From positions 1 to 22,719 of the IMG/VR virus record IMGVR_UViG_3300044825_002309: a stretch of DNA of 22,719 nt. One strand, 5' to 3'. The notes under the pieces were generated by a model. It saw nothing but the letters and a program-made list of their open reading frames with translations. It made no database searches and was not told where the DNA came from. Source of the DNA: a virus. Of the stretch, positions 6,244 through 14,148 are shown piece after piece. The number at the start of each line of letters is the position of its first letter. Position 1 is the first letter of the stretch. The position numbers were made by a program, and so were the translations under genes.

Positions 6244-8712
6244 TCAAACAGTACCAGCAACTTCTTCAAAACTTACACCCGTTCTGGTAGCAACGAATGT
6301 CAGTGTTACATAGTTAATAGACTTAGCAGGCTTCAGGTAGATATCAGCTCTGAATTCATTGTTATCAATAACATCTGGAGTGTTATTTGATGCATCACAG
6401 ACAACTAAGAATCCATAAAGACCGCGCTTTGCCTGAACATCACGGAGGTAGGGTTCAACAATGTTTCTAAAGTTTGCTCTTGTAATCTCATCGTTCAGTT
6501 CAAAGAGTTGCGCTTGAGCACTTCTTTGGAGTGCTTGCTCAACAGTAAGGAACAGACGACGAACGTTGATTCTATCAAATGCAGATGCATATCCAAGAGC
6601 AGTCTTATCACCAAAGAGAAGAATTCCAATTCCAGGTTGATTAACGATTGAATTAATTCTTAATGGATATAGTTGATCTCTTTGTGCTTTATTTGGATTG
6701 TATGCAAGTTTAATTGCATTGTTCAGAATTCCTCTCTGCTGACCTGCAGGAGAGAACCAAGGATAAGCAACGATAGAAGTTCTAACCATCAATCCAGCAA
6801 CATCAGCATTGCAGGGAATATAACGGAACTTGTTATTAAATCTATCGTAGGTGTACTTATAACCAGAATCAAATACTGCATAAGATGATGATATAGAAAC
6901 TCCATTAAAGAAATCAATAATATTATCAGTTTGTGTATCGGAATTTAAAACATCCACCACAGAACCTCTGTGTGGAGAAATTACAGCCATGCAGTCTTTT
7001 CTTGAATTTGCAATAGAAACTAAATGATTTGCTTTTGCTTGTGATTCGTTTATATTTCCTAATCCAGGTCCCATGATTAGATAATCAACCTCAATCTCAT
7101 CTTTATTTGAGAAAAGATTGTATGCTGTGAATAAATCACCAAGAGATGCTGTCATTCCTCCATTATTAGAATAATCTTTACCACCACTTAAAGTATAAGT
7201 TACATTTCCAAGAGCACTATAAGTTTTATCCTGAACAAGAGTGTTCCAAGAACCTTCACTATTAGTGATCGAGGTAAAGGAACCCAAATTAGCAAATCCA
7301 GTTTGAACTACTGGTTCGTTTACTTTTAAATTATCAGAAGGATTATCACCAACATAAACATATTTTGAATATTCTGCAAGATAACTTTTCCACCAGATTT
7401 TTTGCGGAGAATTAATTGCAGAAATGGCATCAGTTGCTTTAGAAAGATTGAGATGTTTTTCTAAAAGATTTCCTTGAATTCCAGTAACTGTTCCAATATC
7501 ATCAACAATGACTACGTGAATTTCATCGCTTTTTCCGTTTCTATTTACGGCATGTTGTGATGTTCCTGGTTTTGGTGCAATAGAATTCCAATAAATTGAA
7601 CTATTTTCCAAATTTAAAATTTGATCATCATACCAGTCTTTCACTGTTGTGACTGAATATTGACTATTTCCTACTGCAATTGTTCCACCTGCAGATACAA
7701 ATCCTAATTGAGAATTTGCTAAAATAGATCTGCTTTGGTTCTTAGCAGCATAAGTGATTGGAGTTTCCGTAGTAGCAATTCCTACTGGATTAGTAAATTG
7801 AATTGCAGTTCCACTAATAACAGTTACTCCTAGACCACTTGCGATTGTTATAGAGGTAGATCCAACTCCAGAAATTGCTGCATAAGTTGCAACACCTACA
7901 ATTGAAAAGTTATTTCCTGTAGTTATTAATTGAGTTAAATCTGTTCCACTTATATAAAGTATAGTATCTCCGTCAGTAGCAGCTATACTTACAGTTCTAT
8001 TTGTGATTGTGTCGTGTCTGGTGTAAGCATTTGAAACTCTAGATGTAATTTTGACATCTATTGTAGAAGGATTACTGCCAGTTGAATTTGTATTAATACC
8101 TGTAACAATTCCTTTTAGATATCCATTAAAGGTGGTTGTTACTCCAGCTTCTGCAATAGTTACATTAGTTAAAGCAACAGTAACTCCAGATCCAACCGTT
8201 GCGCCAATTGTAGAAAGATTTGTAGTGTTAATTCCAATAATTTGATCTGCTTTATCATCAATTACACAAACTTTTAGGTTATTTGCCCAAGAACCTGGAT
8301 TTTTTGCTGCAAAAATATAATTTGCAATGTCATCTGCAAAATTTGCCTCATAGTCATCAAAGTTCTTGATCTTGAGCGTAGGTTCTCCTGCTGTCGAAAT
8401 TCCAGATGAATTTCTAATTGCATTAGCATTTACAAGATTTGTTCCATCAACTCTTGCAACCTTAAGAACACCACCATATGAAAGATATGAAGATGCACTC
8501 ATCCAGTACTCATACTGTGCATCAGTAGAAATTGGTTTTCCAAAAACGTTGATGAGTTCGTTTTCTGTGGTGATATCAATTGCTTCTTCAACAGGACCAA
8601 TTGCAAAAGGACCGGCAATTGCTCCAATGTTATCTAGTACATTATCAGCTCTCCCTACAGTTAAATCAACTTCTCTGACGAGTACGCCTGGAGATAATTG
8701 AGGAGTCGCCAT
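6244..8712 (-). CDS. gp18: Contractile tail sheath protein gp18 (enlarged)
   Basis: Sheath protein whose hexameric rings contract to drive the tube through the cell envelope. The N-terminus SPGVLVREVDLTVGR and the C-terminal half (PCNADVAGLMVRTS, WFSPAGQQRGILNNAIKLAY, GDKTALGYASAFDRINVRR, NNEFRADIYLKPAKSINYV) are classic sheath blocks. It has 822 residues against 659 in T4. The excess lies in residues about 155-345, a Thr/Ile/Gly-rich beta-like stretch placed where sheath proteins carry variable outward domains. A GGAGA site lies five bases upstream of the ATG and an AATAAATA element about 35 bases upstream. gp19 follows directly. Confidence 0.96.
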   Translation of the reverse strand: MATPQLSPGVLVREVDLTVGRADNVLDNIGAIAGPFAIGPVEEAIDITTENELINVFGKPISTDAQYEYWMSASSYLSYGGVLKVARVDGTNLVNANAIRNSSGISTAGEPTLKIKNFDDYEANFADDIANYIFAAKNPGSWANNLKVCVIDDKADQIIGINTTNLSTIGATVGSGVTVALTNVTIAEAGVTTTFNGYLKGIVTGINTNSTGSNPSTIDVKITSRVSNAYTRHDTITNRTVSIAATDGDTILYISGTDLTQLITTGNNFSIVGVATYAAISGVGSTSITIASGLGVTVISGTAIQFTNPVGIATTETPITYAAKNQSRSILANSQLGFVSAGGTIAVGNSQYSVTTVKDWYDDQILNLENSSIYWNSIAPKPGTSQHAVNRNGKSDEIHVVIVDDIGTVTGIQGNLLEKHLNLSKATDAISAINSPQKIWWKSYLAEYSKYVYVGDNPSDNLKVNEPVVQTGFANLGSFTSITNSEGSWNTLVQDKTYSALGNVTYTLSGGKDYSNNGGMTASLGDLFTAYNLFSNKDEIEVDYLIMGPGLGNINESQAKANHLVSIANSRKDCMAVISPHRGSVVDVLNSDTQTDNIIDFFNGVSISSSYAVFDSGYKYTYDRFNNKFRYIPCNADVAGLMVRTSIVAYPWFSPAGQQRGILNNAIKLAYNPNKAQRDQLYPLRINSIVNQPGIGILLFGDKTALGYASAFDRINVRRLFLTVEQALQRSAQAQLFELNDEITRANFRNIVEPYLRDVQAKRGLYGFLVVCDASNNTPDVIDNNEFRADIYLKPAKSINYVTLTFVATRTGVSFEEVAGTV

Positions 8713-8717
8713 GTTTT

Positions 8718-8722
8718 TCTCC
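8718..8722 (-). promoter_or_regulatory. Ribosome binding site of gp18
   Basis: The minus strand reads GGAGA five bases before the sheath ATG, a good match that confirms the chosen start. Confidence 0.65.
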
Positions 8723-8746
8723 GTAAATCTCAGTTTAACTAAAAAT

Positions 8747-8754
8747 TATTTATT
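8747..8754 (-). promoter_or_regulatory. Late-promoter-like element upstream of gp18
   Basis: The minus strand reads AATAAATA in the 82-base gap before gp18, about 35 bases from the ATG. It is one base off TATAAATA. It would drive gp18 and gp19. Confidence 0.5.
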
Positions 8755-8794
8755 AAAAAGTTACTTTACGTGGAAGGAAACATGACGTGAATAA

Positions 8795-9025
8795 TTACCA
8801 ATCAGGATATTCCCATTTATCGAGTACTTTGGAAATCATTCTATTGGTAACTATTCTTTTAATTGTACATTGTTTACACTCATAAGAATATGAAGATGCG
8901 ACAGGACCTCTATCTTTTCTAGTTCTATAAAATTCTCCAACTAAATTTTTCATTTCTCCACAGGTTCTGCACTGTCTATCGGTTAATAATAAATGTCCTA
9001 ATTTTATCTGCTTATCAATGTCCAT
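8795..9025 (-). CDS. Small four-cysteine zinc-binding protein, 76 aa
   Basis: Contains two CxxC pairs, CRTCGEMKN near residues 19-22 and CKQCTIKR near residues 50-53, separated by FYRTRKDRG and an aromatic stretch SSYSYE. This is the layout of a zinc ribbon as seen in endonuclease VII-like and HNH-type proteins, but no nuclease residues follow. The C-terminus ends WEYPDW. I chose the ATG at 9025, which overlaps the gp17 stop as TAATG, because the same junction recurs elsewhere here. A start at 9043 would add MGISII and overlap gp17 by 19 bases. I recall similar small proteins between genes 17 and 18 in marine T4-like phages. A nucleic-acid or packaging-related role is inference from context. 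Confidence 0.8.
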   Translation of the reverse strand: MDIDKQIKLGHLLLTDRQCRTCGEMKNLVGEFYRTRKDRGPVASSYSYECKQCTIKRIVTNRMISKVLDKWEYPDW

Positions 9026-10674
9026 TATGATAGATATTCCCACATATATGCACGATCACCATATTCATCAGTAAACCACCTATCACCTTCATTATCTACA
9101 AAACTTGTATCATCCAGTCCATCAGCGATAAATCCAAAAGGAGACATGTCTTGCTCAATTTGATTTTTTTGTTCTTCATATAAACGCTTTCTAACATCTT
9201 GATCTGTAAGTTCTTTGAAGTAATCTTGAGCAACTAACCAAGCGTAAATTACGAGACACATTGCTAAGTCATCATTACAACCTTCTTCTGCCTCAAAAGA
9301 ATTGTGCTTTTGAATAAAAGTTGTAAGTTCACTCATTATTTCATAATCTTTAAAGAGAAGTTTGTTCTCCTCAATCATTGTTTTTAAATTGAGACATCCC
9401 ACCTTTTTAACAGTCTTGGACATTTTAACTCCAAGTTGAGTTTTCTTTCCAGAAAATCCTTGACCCACAATTTGACCAGCTCTTCCTCTCATCGAACACA
9501 TAAGAAGATTATTATATTCAAGATCATAATGGATAATTGATGCTACCTGATCTCCTACGTCATTTACTTCACATAGAATATAAGCATTATTATAATTTTT
9601 TGCTACGTCTACAACAATGCTTGGAAAAAGCATTGGTTTAATTTCATTGTTTCGATATTTTGCAACCACTTGATGTGGAAATGTAGTAATATCAACTACA
9701 GTGAACGCTGAATAATCGTTTCCTACACCTCTAGCAACGTCTACAGTCATCAAGTAGTCGTGACTATCCTTGGATTCCTCATGAACATCTAAACCACCGC
9801 TGCTGGTCTTTGGATGGTCGTATACGAGTGATCTGAGTTTACTTGGTGCAATAAGAGTATCAACAGATCCTAAGAATTCACACTCGAACTCAACTTTAAA
9901 TTGTTGCTCACTTGTGTTTGCAATAGTTTGAGCTTTCCATGCTTCATCTCTTCCAGGAACTTCAGACCAATGAACATCAGTAAAGACATATTCATTTTTA
10001 CCTTTCTCTGCATCATGCCACATTCGGTAGAAGTGATTCATACCGTGTGGAGTAGAAACTATAATAACTTTGGTTTGCTTACCCGAAGTAATAGTGGGAT
10101 ATACCGATGCAAAGAATGAATCTGCAATATGATTTGGAACGAACGCAAATTCGTCCAAGAACAGAATGTTGAATGACATTCCTCGGACAGCAGATGCAGA
10201 AGTAGATGCTGCTAAGATTTTTGATCCATTTTCAAGTTCTAAAGAACCTTTATTCCAAGAAATGATACCCTGCTGCATCCACTTTGGAAGATTTTCATAA
10301 GCAGTTTGAAGACGATCTAAAAGTTCTCTAGCAGTAGCTGCTTTGTTTGCAAGAATACCAATATTGACGTTATCATTAAATACTGCATAATGTAAAAGAA
10401 AAGATACCACAGTAGTAGATTTACCAGTCTGTCGTGGCATTTTACATATGTTAAATCTATGATTATGAAAATTATTAATTAACTTTTCTTGGAAATGATA
10501 TGGTTTAAATGTCTGAAGACCATAATCAAGAGTAACAATTTTTACATAATTGTTTGCAAAATAAACCGGATCATTTTTACACTTAACAAACTCAATAATT
10601 TGTTCTTGCGTAAATTCAATTGGAGTATTTGCTCTCTTTAGAAGCGGATTACCAAGATATACATCATTTGACAT
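9025..10674 (-). CDS. gp17: Terminase large subunit gp17 (ATPase and nuclease)
   Basis: Packaging motor: docks on the portal, pumps DNA with its N-terminal ATPase and cuts the concatemer with its C-terminal RNase H-like nuclease. Walker A is RQTGKST at 81-87, Walker B is LFLDE at 171-175 with catalytic Glu175, and the coupling motif is STPHG at 207-211. In the nuclease, Asp312 (MTVDVARG), Glu369 (LCEVND) and Asp469 (CNDDLAMC) match the acidic triad. It has 549 residues against 610 in T4, with no broken motif. The ATG of MSNDVYLGNPLL lies 15 bases after the 646-aa gene, preceded by AGGTAGG. Unlike T4, it is not adjacent to gp16. Confidence 0.98.
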   Translation of the reverse strand: MSNDVYLGNPLLKRANTPIEFTQEQIIEFVKCKNDPVYFANNYVKIVTLDYGLQTFKPYHFQEKLINNFHNHRFNICKMPRQTGKSTTVVSFLLHYAVFNDNVNIGILANKAATARELLDRLQTAYENLPKWMQQGIISWNKGSLELENGSKILAASTSASAVRGMSFNILFLDEFAFVPNHIADSFFASVYPTITSGKQTKVIIVSTPHGMNHFYRMWHDAEKGKNEYVFTDVHWSEVPGRDEAWKAQTIANTSEQQFKVEFECEFLGSVDTLIAPSKLRSLVYDHPKTSSGGLDVHEESKDSHDYLMTVDVARGVGNDYSAFTVVDITTFPHQVVAKYRNNEIKPMLFPSIVVDVAKNYNNAYILCEVNDVGDQVASIIHYDLEYNNLLMCSMRGRAGQIVGQGFSGKKTQLGVKMSKTVKKVGCLNLKTMIEENKLLFKDYEIMSELTTFIQKHNSFEAEEGCNDDLAMCLVIYAWLVAQDYFKELTDQDVRKRLYEEQKNQIEQDMSPFGFIADGLDDTSFVDNEGDRWFTDEYGDRAYMWEYLS

Positions 10675-10689
10675 AATAAAACCTACCTA

Positions 10690-12630
10690 TTAATTACAAT
10701 TCCAACGACGAAGTGCTTTATTGATTCTTGAATCCGGATCTCTTGCAGTTTCTGCAGATGTTAGTCTTTTCTTCATTCCAGACATACGACTACAAAAGTT
10801 CTTTCTCCTTTGTGCTCTTTTGCCAGATGGATTTTTTTCGGTTACTGCAGTTTGTAGTTTTGAACCAGGATTCTCGCGACGATAAGCATTTACTGCTTTT
10901 TGACTCAGACCGTCAGTTTTATCACGACGATTTACTTTTTGCCAGTCTTCATCAATCTTAACCTCTTCTCCCATAGGTCTCACATAACTTTTACTTGGTC
11001 CTGGTTTAGCAGAACTTCCACCTTGAGGACCAAATGCTTGAATTAATGGTTGTCCTGGTTGAATTTCAGAAATTGAATGATAAACAACTATTGATCCGGG
11101 GTAAACCTTTTGGAGTTCATCATTGATTTCTTTTCTTGATGGTGTCTTCAACTGTGGAAAGAACATCTTCATAGAATAATATTTTCCTCTCCAAGAAAGA
11201 GTAACAGCAATCACGTTGCCTGTTTGCGCTTGAAGTCTTGTTGCCTCATCTACTTGAGACTTAAATCCTTTGATTGGTTCTGGTTCGATCAAATTAATAA
11301 CTTCAGCAAACGTATTGCCATCTGCATCTTCGATGGTTACGTTTTCTGCTTTTACACATGAACCCGGAGAAAACTTTGCAGTTCCTTTTTTTCTTTTATA
11401 ACCTTTCCAACATGGACCATTTTCTTCAAGTTCTGATAAAATTTTATCTACCATGGATGGTTCGTATTCGGCATTTATGTTTCTAATATAAGTATCACCT
11501 CTTTTTACTAAAGGCATTTTAGGTTCTTTTCTTTTACGCTGTGCTGCTTGTTGTTCTCCTTCAGTAGCACCATGCTGAGAAAGATTTCTAATACTTGTAG
11601 AACGTTTAGATTTTCTAATATCTTTAGGATCTACTTCAAAACTTATACCCTCTTCCATTTCTCCACTTGCAACATAGTCTGCGGCAGTGTCAATATAGTC
11701 TGCTGCTTTAGTAATTTTTGATTGAACCCATGCCTCAAGATTTCCCTCACCTTCACCAACTTTTGCCTGAAGTCTCTTTACTGCATTTACAATTGTTTTT
11801 AGTTCAGATCTAACCATTGAATATTCTTCGTCTTTTACAGAAACTTTATCCCATGCCTTTTCTCCATAAGAACATTCGGATCTAGTTTCTCTTTTATCAC
11901 ACAAAGGACAATATCTTTCTTCTTCGTGCATAGTTTCCTCCGATTTAGTTCCCCAGTTAGCAGCACCAACCTTACGACATTTTACAAGTGCTCCAGACGC
12001 ATATGCACTAGGCCAAACGCTGTAGCGAGACTTTACTTTATTGTAGCAAGCATCTTTTTTACCACTACCTTTGCTTGGTTTGTCTTTTACTTCTTGTAAG
12101 TCCATTTCTTCAGTTCTAACGTTTGTTGGTTTTGCTGCACCGGTTTTTTGTGGTTGATTTGGATCTTGTCTGTTTTTTCTTGCTCTTGATCTTTCTTCTT
12201 CCTCTGGAGAAAGATTTGCTGACATTTTAGAACTTCCACACTTTGGTGTTGAAGTTTGTCCTGGTTGACGAGCACATGGTTTTCCTGCCCATTTTCCGCC
12301 AAGTTGAACCCACCCTTTCTTGCCATCACTGGATTTAGACTTATTAAACCAATCGTGAAGACCTTCATCTCCAGATTTAGTTTCTTCTTTCACATCCTTA
12401 AACTTTTTATGATGCTTTTTGGCTTCTGCTTCCATTTTTTTCAAACGAGTATAATAATCTGGAATTTCATCTAAATGTTGAAGAGCAATATCCTTTGCTA
12501 AATCATGATCTTTGGTATGTTCATGCTCAATGGGTTCACCCATATCAAGTTGCTTTTGTATAAAAGAAACATCAAGGCGATGCTTCTTTGCAATTTGCTC
12601 AACTGTTCTATGCGACTTGATTTTTGGCAT
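10690..12630 (-). CDS. Mosaic multi-module protein between the terminase genes, 646 aa
   Basis: Unknown function. It is a chain of small modules. Residues 1-70 have IAKKHRLDVSFIQKQLDMG and EHTKDHDLAKDIALQHLDE, resembling the DUF5661-type module. Residues 90-135 are a Gly/Lys/Cys module (LHDWFNKSKSSDGKKGWVQL, PCARQPGQ, TPKC). Residues 185-225 are a KGSGKKDACYNKVKSRY module with WPSAYASGALVKC. Residues 240-325 start YCPLCDKRETRSEC. Residues 404-426 are a GPCWKGYKRKKG...C module. Residues 472-520 are shared with the 106-aa internal-protein candidate. Residues 567-645 are a basic C-terminal module ending DPDSRINKALRRWNC. Each Cys-bearing module could bind metal or nucleic acid. It is preceded by an AATAAATA element but has a weak ribosome site. 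It is not a terminase and its insertion separates gp16 from gp17. DUF names are recalled, not searched. Confidence 0.85.
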   Translation of the reverse strand: MPKIKSHRTVEQIAKKHRLDVSFIQKQLDMGEPIEHEHTKDHDLAKDIALQHLDEIPDYYTRLKKMEAEAKKHHKKFKDVKEETKSGDEGLHDWFNKSKSSDGKKGWVQLGGKWAGKPCARQPGQTSTPKCGSSKMSANLSPEEEERSRARKNRQDPNQPQKTGAAKPTNVRTEEMDLQEVKDKPSKGSGKKDACYNKVKSRYSVWPSAYASGALVKCRKVGAANWGTKSEETMHEEERYCPLCDKRETRSECSYGEKAWDKVSVKDEEYSMVRSELKTIVNAVKRLQAKVGEGEGNLEAWVQSKITKAADYIDTAADYVASGEMEEGISFEVDPKDIRKSKRSTSIRNLSQHGATEGEQQAAQRKRKEPKMPLVKRGDTYIRNINAEYEPSMVDKILSELEENGPCWKGYKRKKGTAKFSPGSCVKAENVTIEDADGNTFAEVINLIEPEPIKGFKSQVDEATRLQAQTGNVIAVTLSWRGKYYSMKMFFPQLKTPSRKEINDELQKVYPGSIVVYHSISEIQPGQPLIQAFGPQGGSSAKPGPSKSYVRPMGEEVKIDEDWQKVNRRDKTDGLSQKAVNAYRRENPGSKLQTAVTEKNPSGKRAQRRKNFCSRMSGMKKRLTSAETARDPDSRINKALRRWNCN

Positions 12631-12650
12631 AAAAAATAGATATCTTTTTA

Positions 12651-12658
12651 TATTTATT
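12651..12658 (-). promoter_or_regulatory. Late-promoter-like element upstream of the 646-aa gene
   Basis: The minus strand reads AATAAATA 20 bases before the ATG. Its first two bases are the last two of the gp16 stop codon. It could also supply the gp17 transcript, because no octamer is seen between the 646-aa gene and gp17. Confidence 0.45.
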
Positions 12659-13088
12659 ATTCTAGGTTATCTTCAGTTTGTTGTTTTAGAAACTTTGCCA
12701 AATCTGCAGTAGATCCGACAAAAAGTGCGTTATTAACTGTCGTAGGTCCCTTTTGTTTTTCCTCTTCAATATCTTTAAGTTTCTTTTGAAGATCCATTAA
12801 TTTATCAGTTGCATCTGCGACATTCTTAATCAATTGTCCTGCAACTTCATAAGCACGAGGCATCTCACTTTCTTGCGCTAATTCAAGAATTCCATTGATT
12901 GCTTCTTGACCTTTTTCAATAAGTGAGTATAAATTGCCTCTAGTATAGTCATAATCTTTTTTGATATCATCAACTGCTATCGATATCTTTTCTATCTTCT
13001 CAATGACTGCTTCTGACTCAACAGGAACTATCTCCTTATCGACATTGAATGTTTCATTAAGTTTATCGAATTTTTTTGTCATTTTCAT
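12657..13088 (-). CDS. gp16: Terminase small subunit gp16
   Basis: Recognises or regulates packaging initiation and stimulates the gp17 ATPase as an oligomeric ring. The protein is about 143 residues (T4: 164), predicted almost all-helical. It has DDIKKDYDYTRGNLYSLIEK, then ILELAQESEMPRAYEVAGQL and a Lys/Glu-rich coiled coil (LMDLQKKLKDIEEEK), which is the T4 gp16/DNA-packaging-protein pattern. The start is uncertain: ATG at 13088 is preferred, with TTG at 13094 or ATG at 13082 possible. It follows gp15 with only two bases between stop and ATG. In T4 gp17 comes next; here the 646-aa gene intervenes. Confidence 0.9.
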   Translation of the reverse strand: MKMTKKFDKLNETFNVDKEIVPVESEAVIEKIEKISIAVDDIKKDYDYTRGNLYSLIEKGQEAINGILELAQESEMPRAYEVAGQLIKNVADATDKLMDLQKKLKDIEEEKQKGPTTVNNALFVGSTADLAKFLKQQTEDNLE

Positions 13089-13090
13089 AA

Positions 13091-14092
13091 TCAACTAAAA
13101 GTTCCACTAAATCCAAAATCGTCTCCGTCTTCAATGAGAACATTATCTGCAGCAGTGATTGACTTGACTTGTGAACCTGCTAAATGATTAACAATGGTTG
13201 TATTGTCTCTACCGCGATCAACAGTAAGAACATTTCCAGATTTAGCGGTTACGTAAACTTCTTCACCTTCTAAATCAAGGTATGTATTAACTGAAATCGC
13301 GCTCGCATCATTCACAGCAATTAAAGTATCTGTAATTGATATGTCATTAGTTAAGTTAGTAATAACTGTTCCTGTATAATTTTTGATAGCTCTTGGTTCT
13401 GAAGAATATACAATTTCTCTTGTTGGTGAAGCAGTAGGATCTCCTGCAATATATCCAATAGTTGCCTTTTTGATAATATCCTTGGTTGCGGAAGAAACAG
13501 GTCCAAAGATATAAGTTTTTGCAGTAAATCTTAGTGTATAAATTAAAACTCTTCTAGTAGTAAAATCTCCTTCATAATCATCTTGCATAGTGATGTTTTC
13601 AAGGACCACAGGAATGTCTCTTTTTTCGTTAATTGTATCAACCAAGTCAACAGTCATTGTATATGCAGGTTGAAAGTATGGAAGGATTTGCTCTACAATT
13701 TGAAGAGCGTCGTCATTTAGTTTGCACATAATGCTCAATTCAAATTGCATATTATATGGAACTGGAAGATATGCCTTTTTTGTTTCCGTTCCGTCCTCTA
13801 CCGATTTTGAAGTAAAATATTGCGTTGTTGTTGATTTTCTTGACGCATCATAAGTTAAACCTGTAAATTCAAAAGACATTCTTGGCAATGTAATCTGAAC
13901 TGGTTTATTTAAATTTGGTGATTGATTTATTCTTGCAAGAAACTTTTGAGTTGGTCCATATGCAAGAGGAACTTTAATAACACTAATAACATCATTAGAA
14001 TTATTTTTATGCTTAATAGTTATTTCATTAAATAAAGAACCAAAAGCAATTACAGTTCTTCTTAAAATTTCGTGATAAAAATACTCAAACAT
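13091..14092 (-). CDS. gp15: Tail terminator (sheath/tube completion) protein gp15
   Basis: Hexamer that caps the finished tail tube and sheath and joins it to the neck. The N-terminus MFEYFYHEILRRTVIAFGSL is a gp15 hallmark, followed by IKVPLAYGPTQKFLARI and YNMQFELSIMCKLNDDALQI. It has 333 residues against 272 in T4. The excess is a module at about 250-310 (TDTLIAVNDASAISVNTYLD, EEVYV, GNVLTVDRGRDNTT, AGSQV) that breaks into the C-terminus before the terminal DDFGFSG. An exact TATAAATA lies about 45 bases upstream, but no good ribosome site is visible before the ATG. gp16 follows with no gap. Confidence 0.95.
   Translation of the reverse strand: MFEYFYHEILRRTVIAFGSLFNEITIKHKNNSNDVISVIKVPLAYGPTQKFLARINQSPNLNKPVQITLPRMSFEFTGLTYDASRKSTTTQYFTSKSVEDGTETKKAYLPVPYNMQFELSIMCKLNDDALQIVEQILPYFQPAYTMTVDLVDTINEKRDIPVVLENITMQDDYEGDFTTRRVLIYTLRFTAKTYIFGPVSSATKDIIKKATIGYIAGDPTASPTREIVYSSEPRAIKNYTGTVITNLTNDISITDTLIAVNDASAISVNTYLDLEGEEVYVTAKSGNVLTVDRGRDNTTIVNHLAGSQVKSITAADNVLIEDGDDFGFSGTFS
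13163..13345 (-). other. Inserted beta module in gp15
   Basis: Codons about 250-310 of gp15 encode a module of the pattern DASxFxVxxYLxLxxEExxVxxxxGNxLTVxRGxxxTTxxxHxxGxxV. I know this type from many marine phage structural proteins. A related form occurs in the 835-aa protein (YALIGDEIISYEGVTTNSLT). Its place near the gp15 C-terminus suggests a domain gained after divergence from T4. Confidence 0.6.
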
Positions 14093-14136
14093 ACTGTTAA
14101 CTTATGGTACTACTATTTAACCAAACTAATAACTTA

Positions 14137-14144
14137 TATTTATA
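14137..14144 (-). promoter_or_regulatory. T4-type late promoter upstream of gp15
   Basis: The minus strand reads TATAAATA four bases after the gp14 stop and about 45 bases before the gp15 ATG. It is an exact octamer match and would drive gp15-gp16. Confidence 0.75.
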
Positions 14145-14148
14145 TAAG

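Noticed and set aside
9026-9043. Earlier start for the four-cysteine protein
   Set aside because: It would add six residues and overlap gp17 by 19 bases; the ATG coupled to the gp17 stop is more consistent with other junctions here, though not proven.
12087-12368. Minus-strand 93-codon frame inside the 646-aa gene
   Set aside because: Out of frame with a gene whose modules are recognisable throughout; composition (Lys/Gln-rich) is typical of a shadow frame.
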